DNA of 64,000 nucleotides from Macrotrachela quadricornifera (Eukaryota; Rotifera; Eurotatoria; Philodinida; Philodinidae): assembly GCA_022393335.1 (NCBI GenBank), contig JAJEKB010020179.1:96492-160491 (forward strand), read 5' to 3'. A program made the position numbers and the translations under genes. Positions 11,541-24,179 of this stretch are shown piece by piece (the stretch's first letter is position 1; each line of letters starts with the position of its first letter). A model generated the notes under the pieces. That model was not told where the DNA came from and did no database searches. It saw only the letters and a list, made by a program, of their open reading frames with translations.

Positions 11541-13559
11541 TCTGATATAGTATCAATTAAATTCATCAACGATGTTTAACAGCTTGTTTTAAAGTTGAAA
11601 TCGAATGCGGTACAAATGAGCTGATAGTAAACGATCTCTCATCTATATATACTTGAAATGTAATATTCTAAAACATGACATTATAAAATGTGATGAGAGA
11701 GAGTGATCAATAAAAAATGTGGAAAGTTCCAGAATATACTTGAACATTGAGCAAGGATTGTTTAAATATTAGCATAGTCGTTAAATTATAGGCTTACATC
11801 AGTTAAAGAGTTGTTTTTCTACCAATAAAATATCGACTATAGAATAAATCTTCTTTACGTATTCATCTCTGATTTTCTCTAAAGTTGATTGTGTATGATA
11901 CACATAGGAAATAGCTTTTTAATATATCAAGGATGGACTAGGACTCCTGATCAGAGATCCACACAGACGTGGTTTTCTCGGACCTGACTACTTTTTTTGC
12001 GTTAATACCATAGTAACAATAATATATATTCAAGTATTAATTTTTAAAAGATTTCCAGTAAATCAATAAAAGGACTGTAAATAACTTTGATAGACATTTT
12101 CCACTGTGAACATTCAAGAAAATAGTGAAAAGGGATGAGTAGACAGAATTGTTTCTTTCTTGCATATTTATCATAGAATGCAAAAATACGACCTCCAAAA
12201 AATCCACTTTAGGAAGTGTATTCTCGTTAACACTAGTGAGCAAAAAAAGGACTCATACTACACAATAAGAGGACTTTCACTAAGTAGTGATTAATTTTTA
12301 AAAGAATCTCTTAGAAATAGCTTGGATTGTTCATTATAATAAGACCTTTCAATTATTAATACATGTACATTATGATTTTTACTCTATATTTAATACGCAA
12401 TGAAAAATATTTGTATATTTGAAATAAAGAAATAGAAAAACATTAATAGTAAAGAAAATAATTATGCTTTTGTTTTAAAATAGTTCAAAAGAATTGATTG
12501 GTAGCAATTATGAAGCCTGTATCAAAAGAATATAGTTCAAAATAGATCAGAAGAAAGTAATGGCAAATATTGAAAGAAGGGGTTCAATAATCGATGAGAC
12601 CAAAATATTTTTCCCAAGACATAATATTAATTCTTTTAAACAGATATTTCGTAGAGTGTGACGAGAAAAAAATCAAAGTCATGTTCAAAAATATGGCTGA
12701 TTTTATTAGTAATCATTTTTAAAACTGTAGTTAGAGTCTTAATCTCGAAAACGGCTGTGTGTTTTTCCGCAGAATAGCACTTTGTACAGTCAAGAGAACT
12801 AATGGATCGTCTCGATCTATGCTATTTTTTATTTATTTCGAATGTTATATTAATAGAATGAATAAACTTTGAGATAAAAATAATATATTTGCTTTCATGT
12901 TTCCTATCTCATCATAATGACAGCTGTTTATAATATATGTTTGAAAAGTATGTATTTTATTAATTAATTGACTGAGAAAAAGATAATCAGTGAAATTTCT
13001 TATTATCGAAAATTCCATTAGCTCCTTTTTCTGTCAAATAAAAGAATGTCGCTCTTTTAAAATGTATTGCGATTATTAAACATTTGCTGTTATTATCTTC
13101 CAGTTGTAGTCTTTTTTTTTAAAAGCATAATCAACAAATTAATGAGAAAAACAAATATTATTTACCTCTATGGAGATAAAAATTCGATCATGCAGTGTAA
13201 TAATTATTCATATATTGTTCACAGGTGAAATATAAAGAGGTAAAGCGAACAGGAAAAAACCGAGTTAAATATTACTCATCATAGTTATTCGATTAGGTAT
13301 AGAAAATACAAAATAATTTTAAATTAGTAATACGATTTGATCACTTGGATATGTATATACGAAAATAAATCATACAAGAAGAAGTTTTGATAAATACGTT
13401 CTATTCATATGTTTGAGTTGGATTAATATGATATCTTTAGTTACGGTTGAGCAGTTTTTATTACTAATTTTTGTATAATAAAGACAAAACCTCGTATATA
13501 AATAGAAGTATTACAAGCAATGTTTTCCTTTATTTTACTTATATAATACTGTATTAAAT
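11541..13559. other. Intergenic, no gene seen
   Basis: A+T-rich DNA with only short frames lacking splice or family support. The last ~100 bases should contain the promoter of the small Gly/Tyr-rich gene; CTTATATAATACTG at about 13538 is TATA-like. Confidence 0.4.
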
Positions 13560-13882
13560 ATGTATGGTGGATACGGTGGAAGATATGCTGCAGAATTAGC
13601 ATCTGATATGTGGATTGAACGAAATATTCCTGGTGGATTAAACAGTGAGTAAACCATAATTTACTAGTAGAAGTATTAGAGATTATTTTTTTATTATCAT
13701 ACATAGAATGAAAATTTTTCATGACCTCTCGTTTTTATTTAGGTCCTACAGGTCTAGCACTCGATCTTATGATGGGTGGAAATCCAAATCCAACGTATGG
13801 TCAACGTTGGTTAGGTTCTTTTGGTGGCTATGAAAGTTTCGGTGGTCCAGGTGGTTATGGAGGTTTCCGTGGTTATTACTAG
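13560..13882 (+). CDS. Small Gly/Tyr-rich protein, 74 aa
   Basis: Two exons, 13560-13644 and 13743-13882, separated by a 98-bp intron with donor GTGAGT and acceptor TTTAG; the split codon is A|GT (Ser). The protein starts MYGGYGGRYAAELASD and ends in Gly, Tyr and Phe repeats (SFGGPGGYGGFRGYY). The frame is open throughout, codon use is gene-like and AATAAA follows at 13936-13941. There is no signal peptide or membrane segment. Gly/Tyr-rich tails of this kind occur in RNA-binding, structural and low-complexity assembly proteins, but no domain here fixes a role. Each exon is short, so simple frame scans miss the gene. Confidence 0.6.
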
Positions 13883-14393
13883 TGACCAAAATGGTAATAC
13901 ATACAATTCAATCAATTCTAACTATTTTTATTAATAATAAACTATATTAATAAGTAATTGTCTCTTGATTTTATGTTTATAATAATATAAAATACAGTTT
14001 GATGATGTTCGACGATACACATATTGTGTAGATAATATTCTCAATTATATCTACGCACTGCTCAAAGTTCTTCACCAAACTTTTTCTTATAATTTATAAT
14101 ATGTGATTGATGAAAAAATTCAAAACATTGTTCCAGTGTAATAATGATTATTGGTTGTGAATATTGAAATACATTTAAACTGTCTTGCTTAATGAATATT
14201 ATAGGATAGAATAGTTATTTTAAATCTGTTTGATCTAGTATGAAAGTTGGTAGTGCAATCGATACAGGATTAATATCTAAAATACGATATAGCTGCTAGT
14301 GTTGTTCGTAGAGAGTTAGAAATCCACTATATACTTGAGTAATTACTTAATCCGAGCTCATAGACAATAATAAAGAAAATTTTATTTATACAT
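13883..14393. other. Intergenic, no gene seen
   Basis: Downstream of the small Gly/Tyr-rich gene. Apart from its polyadenylation signal at 13936-13941, no coding frame or repeat was recognised. Confidence 0.4.
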
Positions 14394-14516
14394 TTATATG
14401 ATTGGAATTGCGATGTCTCGTACATCTGCCATATAAGCAGAAAAAGAATTTCCATCTATCAAGGATGAAGTCACTTCAATTTTTTGCATATTTCGATTTC
14501 TTTGACTGTACAATAA
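14394..14516 (-). pseudogene. Possible 3'-exon remnant, unrecognised
   Basis: About 40 codons with gene-like composition (including IEVTSSLIDGNSFSAYMADV) run from a splice-acceptor-like TTCAGTAG to a TAA at 14396-14394. No matching upstream exon could be found: the neighbouring sequence is full of stops. It may be the tail of a decayed gene. Family unknown. Nothing else was recognised up to 15179. Confidence 0.2.
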
Positions 14517-15179
14517 CTACTGAAGAAATTATTAGAAATGTCTGCCACCAGTGATCTACTTACACCAATTTTGAATAACCTAAGTTCTAGTCAACAACAA
14601 AAGACCGATAGACTACTACTCACTCACTCTCAAATTATTTCTAGTTAATTTTGTTATCATGAAGTGCTGATGTAACACTTTAGTTAGAATTGCATATTCA
14701 AAAATTTTTTGCTCTACTTTTCTAAGAATAAACCTATCTGGTAAGTTATTTATAGTGAATTTTCAATTATCAAATATAAAGTCAAACTAAAAATCAGAGA
14801 TCTAGAGAGTGCGTAATGTTGAGATAAATAATATGTATTCTAACACGATTTTCTACCTTGTTTCTATCAAAATTTATTCAAAAAAAATTCTCATTAGCAT
14901 TCATTTAACCGTAACATATGCAAACAAAACAATCTGATCAATGAAGATTATGTTAAAACATATTCGAATCGATAGGTATTTACGTATAAATATTTATGTA
15001 ATTTCGCAATCCACTGTTACTAAACGATGCAATGTCAATAAAATGACTCATTGAAACACTGAATTATATCTTACGCAAATTTTTCTGTTCTTACATAATT
15101 TTTCATTATATATACCAAGATTTTTGTTTTCGGAATCGTTAGAATAGAATAGTTTTCATTTTGAAATTATAGTCAGAAT

Positions 15180-16280
15180 ATGGCGTCAGATAATTATTAT
15201 GATGGTTTTGATTATAATTCAAGTCAAGATTATGTAGATATTGAATATCAAATTGATTTATTTGAAATTCGTCAATATTTAAAAGGTAAAAAACAAAACA
15301 AACAAAAAATGAAAATACCTTCATATTCACTCTCAAGAAAAACACGTCAATTTCAACATCCATTAATTAAAGTTCATAATATAAATGATAAAAAAACATT
15401 AAAATTTGATCAAAATATATTTCGTTATATTCGTTATCTACCAAAAAAAGATAAAAATCAAATCAAATGTTTCGAATGTGATGAACAATTTCGAACAAAA
15501 TCAGATTATCCTCAACCTAATTTATCATTTCAAAATGTACGTCCACATGATTTCACTACTTTTCGTCGTCATTTCTATCAAGTAAATCATCAACAAATTA
15601 AATCTTCTTTAAAAAATCGTTCCGATATTGAAATTATTAATATTCGTCTTGCACCAATCAATAAATCTGTTCCAAATGATTTCATGGAACGATTTAAGGA
15701 ATATAATTTTTATTCTCCACATTTAGTTTATCATGGAACCAAATTAACTAATATCAATAGTATTCTTCGTTATGGATTTTTAATACCAAATCAACAACAT
15801 CCAACTAATAGTAAAGCACCTATCATTGCTACACAAAATGGTAGTTCATATGGTACAGGAATTTATTGTAGTGAAACTGCTGATTTTTCTTTATCATATA
15901 CTCATACAACTAATACACTTTTTGTATGTGCAGCTTTACCGAAACGTAATGAAATTGGTTCAGTTGAACGTTTGCATGGAAATATATTAGTTTTATCACA
16001 TGTTTCAGAAATTATACCGTTATTTCTAATGGATGTTCGATATGTAGGTGAATCAGGTGTTAATCGACCTTGGTTTAACAAACAATATGCATTAAAAATG
16101 AATGGCAAAGAAGATACAAATAAACCGCTTATTATTTCGAGAAAATATTTACAAAAAGTATTGAATTGTACACAGGATCAAGGACGAAGTAATCGACGAC
16201 GTCGAGGACGAAGAAACAATCGACGTAAAGTGCGAAAGGAAGAGGAATATCAAATACGAGTATTTGAACCATTTAATTAA
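15180..16280 (+). CDS. PARP-like ADP-ribosyltransferase-fold protein
   Basis: An intronless 366-aa protein. The C-terminal half has the pattern of a PARP catalytic domain: LVYHGTKLTNINSILRYGF (His185), SSYGTGIYCSETADFSLSY (Tyr229) and HVSEIIPLFLMDVRYV (Glu277), giving the H-Y-E triad that binds NAD+ and, with Glu, allows polymer elongation. The N-terminal 180 residues are Tyr/Asp- then Lys-rich with one CxxC (97-100) and match nothing I recall. Residues 337-353 are almost all Arg/Lys/Asn, a likely nuclear or nucleic-acid-binding tail. AATAAA follows at 16443-16448. The HGT motif with few canonical loop residues resembles distant PARP relatives, so activity is inferred, not shown. Confidence 0.75.
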   Translation: MASDNYYDGFDYNSSQDYVDIEYQIDLFEIRQYLKGKKQNKQKMKIPSYSLSRKTRQFQHPLIKVHNINDKKTLKFDQNIFRYIRYLPKKDKNQIKCFECDEQFRTKSDYPQPNLSFQNVRPHDFTTFRRHFYQVNHQQIKSSLKNRSDIEIINIRLAPINKSVPNDFMERFKEYNFYSPHLVYHGTKLTNINSILRYGFLIPNQQHPTNSKAPIIATQNGSSYGTGIYCSETADFSLSYTHTTNTLFVCAALPKRNEIGSVERLHGNILVLSHVSEIIPLFLMDVRYVGESGVNRPWFNKQYALKMNGKEDTNKPLIISRKYLQKVLNCTQDQGRSNRRRRGRRNNRRKVRKEEEYQIRVFEPFN

Positions 16281-16540
16281 AATCTTTTCATATCACATAT
16301 TTTTATTGTTAATCAAAGTCAATCAATAGTTTTACAAATTCTGTATGCATGGAGTTTTTTTTTAATGTAAAATATTTTAGTTTATTTTAGTTGAATGATA
16401 AATACTATTAAAATTCTTTTCGTCTCATTGGATCTTATTCTTAAATAAACTATGATGTCGAATAGCATTCAATAGTTGAATGTGATATCTTGTATAAAAA
16501 TGAAAGAATTATTGATACCTCTGTTACTATAAAAATTTAA

Positions 16541-16705
16541 CTAAATACAACACATGCATGCTCGTTTGCATGTTGGGTAAAACCATGAACATTTATCAGT
16601 AGTAGTATTCACTTCTGGTTCTCGTACATTCATTGGATAAAATCTCAAAATGACGCGCTACATATGCTCGGAAGTTCCTCCAAATTGTTCATTTACTGGT
16701 TGCAT
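16541..16705 (-). pseudogene. Small Cys-rich ORF interrupted by one stop
   Basis: A 55-codon frame starting MQPVNEQFGGTSEHM meets a TAG at 16660-16658, then stays open in the same frame to a TAG at 16543-16541, ending DKCSWFYPTCKRACMCCI. Codon choice looks coding on both sides of the stop. Either a recently broken small protein or the last exon of one whose earlier exons are unresolved. The five cysteines near the end are notable, but no family is recognised. Confidence 0.3.
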
Positions 16706-16932
16706 TGTACAAAAATATTCGAGTGGTGTCATTTAGTTCTCAAATTGACTCTATATACCTATGTAGTTTTTGTTTTTACATAAGTGATAAAACCAATTAT
16801 TTTATCTCATTTGACTCAGCATACCACCAATCACAAAATTATGTATCCTTTTTTATTCTTTTTCTTTTCTTTGTCGAAAAAAAACTGCATCTACAAACAG
16901 AAATAGCGAATAGAAAAACTTGCACAATTACA

Positions 16933-19900
16933 TTAAGTTAGATGAATATTAATAGGCACATCGAAATAGACAATGTCTCCTTGTTCTAACACAAGAATAC
17001 GATCACTATTCAGTACTGTATTCAATCGATGTGCAATTGTTAATATGGTGCGATCACGAAACTTGTCAGCAATCACCTCTTGAATCATCATATCGGTGGC
17101 ATGGTCAACATTTGCTGTAGCCTCATCGATTAACAATATATGACTTTTCTTCAGAATAGCTCGAGCTACACAAATCAATTGACGTTCACCAGCACTCAAA
17201 TTAGTACCCGATTCAGCTACCAACTGATAAAGCCCATCGGGATGCTCTCGCACCAATTCTTTGAGTTGAACAGCTTCAAGTGCTATAAGACATTCTTCAT
17301 CTGAGAATTGTTCGAATGGATCAATATTGTATCGAAGTGTACCACAGAAGAGTATGGGCACTTGTGGAATAACACTTAGATGAGAACGAAGATGATCAAG
17401 TGAAAGATATCCAATATCGATATCATCAATGAGTATAGTTCCATTGATTGATGACTGATCAACAAGTCGAAAGAGAGCTTGAAGAAGTGATGATTTTCCA
17501 GCACCTAGACGAAAAAATGGATACTAATAAAGAAATACTATCAAAAGGATTATCACACATTTCAATGTGCTAGATCATTTAGAAATACAGTGTGTATTAA
17601 AAGTGTACATCAATGAAGTATAAACCCTTAGACACAGTCAAAATATCTAAAGTGGATGTGAAAGCGTCAGAAAAGTAAAAGCTGTCTTATTATTAAGAAT
17701 ACTCTTCATATATATAATCTCAAAAGCGAAGTAATCATACCTGTCCGGCCAATAACACCAATCTTTTCCTTGGATTTAATTTGTAGATTAAGATTTTTGA
17801 GTACAGGATCGAGTTCTGGGCGATAGCGAAAAGTGTAATCTTTAAATTCGATAGTACCACGAGAAGGCCAATCTTCTGCTGGTTGAATGAGAATATTATT
17901 CTCGTTGGTATTCTGTTGACTTTCTGGTACTAGTTGACCATATTCATCAATACGTTCTGCACTAGTCATGAAAGTTTCAGCTTCAGCTGATTGTCTTATA
18001 GCCCATTGAAAGAGACCTGTTAAAGTGACGCAATATGTAATGCTAAGTGCTGCTGTCGATGGATCGATTTGATGACGTAATGCTATTGCAAGAACAGCAG
18101 TAACCAATGTGAGTATGGATGCCATAAGATCAAGTCGTATGCCGAACCAATGTGCAGTAGAAAAGAGAATGAAATTAGCTCGTGAATTAGTATCAATTCT
18201 TTCAATAAACATATTTAAAAAATCCTTTTGAACGTCAAATGCACGAATACTAGTGAGCCCATCTAAGGATGATGAGAATAATGTATAAATAGGACTACGT
18301 GCTACACTTTCAAGTCGTTTGAGTTGACGACCTGAATTCATATAATATCGACGAAGCCACAAAACAGAGGGAATCAAAGGAATAAGAATTAGAAGTACCC
18401 ATGGATTAGTTCTTCCAATAATTGTAATAGAACCAAGAGTCAACACTAGATATTGCATTGTATCAATTAAAGCTAAAGGTAACAATTGATCTAATACTTG
18501 TTGATCTTTACTTGCTCGATTTAAGATTCGTCCACTTGGATTACTTTCAAAGAAACGTAATGAAGTATACAAGATACCTTTGAGCATTCGATTGTGAAAA
18601 TAGGTAGAGCCACACAACATAATATAGAAGATATAGCCAGCACGTATAATTGAAATGATTAATGTAGAACATATAGCTCCGAGATAGATGTAAGCATAAA
18701 ATGATGATCGTTGTTCTTTTTCATCTTTATCAGACCAGAGAGCAAGCCAAATATTTGCAAAATCATACGAAGCTTCATTAACAAGCATAAGAATAAGCAT
18801 TAGAAGAAAACCGAACCACCGTAAAGGTGGTGAAGTAAATAGTTTTAGCCAAATACTCCACTTGATGGAACCGTCAACTAATGTTTCACTCTGGATAATC
18901 GAATTTATATCAGTTACAGCAGTATTCGGTACCCAATCTGTCTCCTCATCATCAGATGATTCTGTTTCTAATCTATCATTCGATGGTTCTATTGCAGGTT
19001 GTTGTTCAGTCTCTAATTCTTCGATGTAACCATTTGTCATCAGAATGATTTGGTCTGTTTCAACTAAAAAATGTGTCTGATGTGTAACCAATATTCGAGT
19101 CTTTCCACGAAGAAGACTATTAGGACCAATACATTGATCGAAAATGTTCTTTGCCACTTTTGGATCAACAGCAGCAAGCGGATCATCAAATAAATATAGG
19201 TCAGCATCAGCGTATAGAGCACGAGCAAGCGATATACGAGCTTTTTGTCCACCACTTAAATTGACACCTTGATCACCAACCATCAATAAATCACCAACTT
19301 CACCGAAATTCTGTAGATCAACATCAAGACAACATGCTTTTATTACATTCTTGTAACGTTCTTCATCCATTGCTTTACCAAGTAGAATATTAGCTCGAAT
19401 AGTATCAGCAAATATCCATGCTGATTGTGGAGCATATGAAATTGAATTAACATATAATTGTAATTTTCCACTCATAAGATTCATTTCACCGAGAATTGCA
19501 GCGAGTAAAGTTGACTTACCAGCACCTATCGTACCTTTCACTCCAACCAAGTTCCCACTTTTGATTTTGAGATTGAGAGAGAATAAAGAAACGGTATTTT
19601 TCCAAGAAAATGATGCATCTTCCATCATGATTACATAATCCACATTTTCGTTTTCCACTTTTTCACGTCTAGTCGATACTATGTCGAGTTGCATGAATTG
19701 ATCGATTCTTTTTGCCGAAACATTAGCCTCACTCAGTTTTTCAATTGCGGCCGGCATCGCCATTGTTACGGGAGCTCGAACCATGACGAAGAAAGCTAGT
19801 GTAGAGAATATATCTTCTGAAAGTAAAGTTCGGCCCATTAGCCAACTACCACCGAATGTAGCAAGAGAAACTAAAGATAATGTTGTGAAAGAGATAGCAA

Positions 19901-20973
19901 TATTGAGAGCTCTCAAACAACTCGCTTTATAAATGTTCGAAAGTTCATGTTGACGTGTTTCACGTACTCGTTGTTTCATAGCTTTTTCCCAATTGTACAT
20001 TTTAATAATTTGGCATCCTTTCACAATTTCATTGATTGTTTGTACACGCTTATCTGTACATGCCATTGTAGTTTTTCGGTATCGACTAAATTGTCTACTA
20101 AACATAATTTGTATAGGTACTAATAAAAAAAGTACTGCATAACCAAAAAATGTTGGTATGCCGATGTACCACCAAACAAAACCAAACGTTGCAAGAACTT
20201 CCACAGGTATCAACAATAAATTATGTACGAACACGCTCAATTCTTCAAATTTACCAACATCATTTGCAACTAAATTGATGACCTGAGCAGCAGTAATCTC
20301 GTGAAGAGCTGCAGTATTGATTGTTAACAAGTGTTTATAGATGGCAGATGATAAGGCATTATGAATTCGCATACCTACACGACGATTTCGAAAGAAGATT
20401 TGTTGAGGAACAATGGCTTGTATCATGGCAGAAATACAAAGAGCAATAGCAAATAAATAAGCAGCATAAATCGGTAATTTTGATTCATCTTTAATGTAAA
20501 GAACAAGTAGACGAATAAGTAATGGCTGTGCAATATGAGCCATAATAAGTGGAAAAACGAGCAATATACTCGCTAGAAAATCTTTATAAAATGTTCGTTT
20601 GATTACATGCCATGTACCTGGCCATCTAGAACTATACTGATTTATTTTGTTCAATACGACTGAACATTTATCATGAATAGAAAGATCATCAAGATCATTC
20701 TCCACAAGTGTGCGTTTATTACTCAAGGAGAGAATAGGTGTTATCCATGTAAATAGTGGTATCTGTATCCATCGTGTCCATGATGATTCAACCCAATCCA
20801 ATCGCGATGATTGTCTTTGTTCACCTAAAATATATTCTTATCAGAATGAATTGCGTAGTTATTGGTGTAAAGTTTCACTTTATCTAGATCTTCAGAAACT
20901 CTCACCCTACACTGTCTTATTTTCGTAATAAAAAAATACAAGAATTCTTAATTCTTGATGTATACATACTCAT
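16933..20973 (-). CDS. ABCC4 (MRP4)-like ABC transporter
   Basis: Three exons: 20973-20970 (only ATGA), 20824-17741 and 17504-16933, giving 1219 aa against about 1325 for vertebrate MRP4. The tiny first exon ends at a strong GTATGT donor and makes the start MSEQRQSSR. Order: transmembrane domain 1 (~80-360), NBD1 with Walker A GTIGAGKST (~432-440), signature LSGGQ (524-528), Walker B LYLFDD (~544-549) and H-loop LVTHQ; an acidic linker (~600-640); transmembrane domain 2 (~660-945); NBD2 with Walker A GRTGAGKSS, recreated by the second splice, signature LSAGERQ, Walker B ILLIDEA and H-loop IAHR. All catalytic motifs look intact. It lacks the extra N-terminal TMD0, as ABCC4 does. Expected to export organic anions or conjugates across a membrane; substrate unknown. 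Confidence 0.85.
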
Positions 20974-22124
20974 ATCAATTAATCCAGGAAAATTGATCTA
21001 TCAGCATCAGAATAAACTTGTTTCGTATTTTTGCTATCTTTTCAATTTTAGGTGACACTTTGTAAAGATTGTAGCTTCAGACGTTGTTCTTTCACATATA
21101 AAATTTGCTCTATCATATATTTTGTTATTCCTTATCATTATCATATTCGTAGCTTTTTGCACATCTATGTTACTACTGTTAATGTATTCATCATCTAAAT
21201 AGTGATGTTTTTACCCATTTCAATTCCTTATTTCTAATATAAGAAATCGATACATTGGTTTGTTCGAATAGTATAGTAGCTAAAATTAGGTTAGCAGTGT
21301 GCCAGGCAAACTTCAGAAATGTTTTCTAAAGCATCACAATGACAGTTATTAGTGAAAAAGTGTTGTCATGCTTGTTACGACAGTGAAAGAAAAATTCCAG
21401 TGTTTTTTAATGTAAGAATGTTTCAACTTTCATACATTAATTTATCATCATATGCATTCAATAAAAGTACATTTTATCTCCAGTGATGGAGATAAGAAAG
21501 AACAAAGATTATTCTGCTACAGTAAGGTGAAAAAAGAGATACTCATTATTTTTCTTTTCACTGTTATCAGTCTTTCGATGCCTTTTAATTCGTACTTTTT
21601 TGTCATATTCAAAGGACCGCTTTTATTTTGATACATCGACAGATGAGCCTGGCATTAAAAAAATTACAGAATACAAGAAAATAATTATTTTTATTTTAAT
21701 AAATTTAACATGCTCATCAATCTGTTTAAACTACATATCTCTTGTTATCATATCAAAAGAAGAAACTAATTGTTCATTCATGATGGATGTCGTATGTTGC
21801 TCCATCTGTAAATCTTTTATTGATTCATAAATTGATGGCTGCGAGCGTACAGAATGCTAAATGGACAATGTAAAGATATAGTATGAAGAAAATACTTCAC
21901 GACTTCATTTACTTGAATTGTTTGTTCTTGGCAATTGTTTATCCAAATGCGAATAAAAATACCACATGGCTATTGTATAACGAGATTGATGACGTCGATT
22001 ATTAAGAATTGAACATCCTATAAAATTATCTTCCAAGTCATCGACAAAATCTACAATAGTTACAGAGATAGATTATAATTTTGTTTTCGAGTTGTTCAAG
22101 TATTAATGTTAAACGTCCGAAATC
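20974..22124. other. Intergenic, no gene seen
   Basis: Region upstream of the ABCC4-like gene. Should include its promoter, but no clear TATA box was identified. Open frames here show no family resemblance. Confidence 0.4.
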
Positions 22125-22372
22125 CTATAAATAATGTCGAGCTTCATGATTTTCAATAGCTTCTTCAAAATCAATTGTTATTGATTTTGGACTTTGAGCT
22201 AAATGTTTAAGGACAATATCGAACATTTTACCAAAAATACTACAATTTACCAATGTCAGTGAACATTTCACGTAGGTGAAGTAAGCAGCAGATTCGCTCA
22301 GAGAGCGTTTAAGAATAGTTCTAAGTACAATTCGATGAGCTCTATCCACTGATGAACCCACATTCTCGATAG
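22125..22372 (-). pseudogene. Possible terminal exon of unrecognised gene
   Basis: A frame of ~82 codons with coding-like codon use runs from an acceptor-like CATTTTAG to a TAG. It includes VDRAHRIVLRTILKRSLSES and ends ENHEARHYL. No upstream exon with matching phase was convincing, and no ATG heads it. It may be the last exon of a gene that has otherwise decayed, or a real exon with distant partners. Family unknown. Confidence 0.3.
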
Positions 22373-24179
22373 CTAAAATGTATCCTAGAAAAACTAAAAA
22401 GACTTATTTTGCATTATTAAAATCATCGTAAACTGTTATCGTCCGCGTCTAGAAAATGCTCCAAATGATAAGCAGTGTTGTAAATAGAACTGAATGAAGT
22501 CTATTTATTAAATCATTCAGATTTCGTGCATTAATCACGATTATGAGAAATATTGAATATAAAACAGATGTGTTGGATAGAAGTAATATACATTTGTATA
22601 TATTTCTGTCCTCAATTTCATAACTGACTTGTAAGAGCATAAAAAATCAGTCCTTGTTGCTCACAGACGTCTCATTCATATATCCGATGGTTCCTTTTGA
22701 AGAAAGTGAGAACACACGTTCGAAGTATACAATAGGCCCTACTATTCTTTGTAGATATGATAAATGAATTTTCTGTATTACGATGATATCTGTTGAAATT
22801 TAAGTATAGTTCAAGTGACTAGCTTCATTTCTTATAGTGAAGATAAAAATATTATTCATGATGATGTTTCAATTCAATTTCAAGGTACTAAAACTTTAAT
22901 AAATACTTGTTTTATTGATGCATATAAAAATTTGTATGCACCGATATGACATTTCTTAATACGTTACTTTAACATAACTTGTTTTTATCTTATTTATTTT
23001 TTTTGTTTTATAGTTAAATTTATTATTTCACTTAGTAAGAGTGATAAAATCATTTTCATATATTTATACAACTAGATTTACTAGTAAATATCTCTAGCTT
23101 AGCAGTTTTTTCTTCAAATTGAATACTAAACAAGTATTATTATCAATCTAAATTGAAAAGAAATAATTTTATTTCTTACAAGGTTTTTCCCTCTTTAATT
23201 TTTTTCATTCAAAGTTTTAAATCAATTATCATATTTCTTTACTTACATATAGTGTACTTAATATCTGTCACTTTTATGAGATGAAACTAATTATTTTTAT
23301 CATCCTATTTTTTAAAACTATCTCACAATTGTGCATTTCATGGAAAATAAATGTAAAAGAAATTAATAACACAATCATCAATGATATATATATATAGGAT
23401 GATTTACTTATTTTTACTTGTTGCCTTCAGTTTATTCTATTTCTACGAAACATCAGAATTTTTTTTATTTCTATATGATTAGATAGAGTATTGATTAGAT
23501 TATCCAATGATATAGTTTTCATTTTTCTTATGAGATGTTTTGTTTTAAAAATTAAAAAAGAAGCTCTAAAATTAGCTAAAATAAACTTTTGTAACCATTT
23601 ATTTGGCTCAGACCAAGTTCGATTGTCACGAAATTAGTCTTACATGAAAGAGATTCTTCAAACTTAAAGTTACATCAAATATTAAATGGAAAGATTTTCA
23701 TTTGAAGGAGAAAAGAAAATTTTACTATTGAAATTTAAAACACCTTCGGATTGCTTCATTTCCGGTGCTATTCGTGTAATCTCAAAGTTAGCTATAAGAT
23801 TTTATAACTAAATCGGGCTAAAAATACATGAATCAATAGAGAAATTGTTGATCTATGGAATTGTATATGAATGAAAAAGATCGATATAACTAGGCGACTA
23901 TAATTTACTTGATAAAGATAAATAATGGAAGTTTTGTCGAAAAAGAATTTTTTAAATGTTTACTAAATTTTCAGTCAAAGTGAAAAGTAAATTGATAAAA
24001 AATATACACTTCGATAGAAAATAAAATTGTGTGTTTGATTATATAAAAAGGAAAAATATTTGTTTATCCAATATGTTATAACTACTTGAAGAAAACATCT
24101 AGAAATTCCACAGAAAAAAAATCTTTTTATTGCTTGCTACACGAAAATTACACATTTTTTAATCAATATATAAGAGAAA
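22373..24179. other. Intergenic, A+T-rich
   Basis: No gene seen. Contains a short (TA)n run at about 23384-23395 immediately before a 15-base motif AGGATGATTTACTTA that recurs inverted at 28424-28438 (see findings). Confidence 0.4.
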
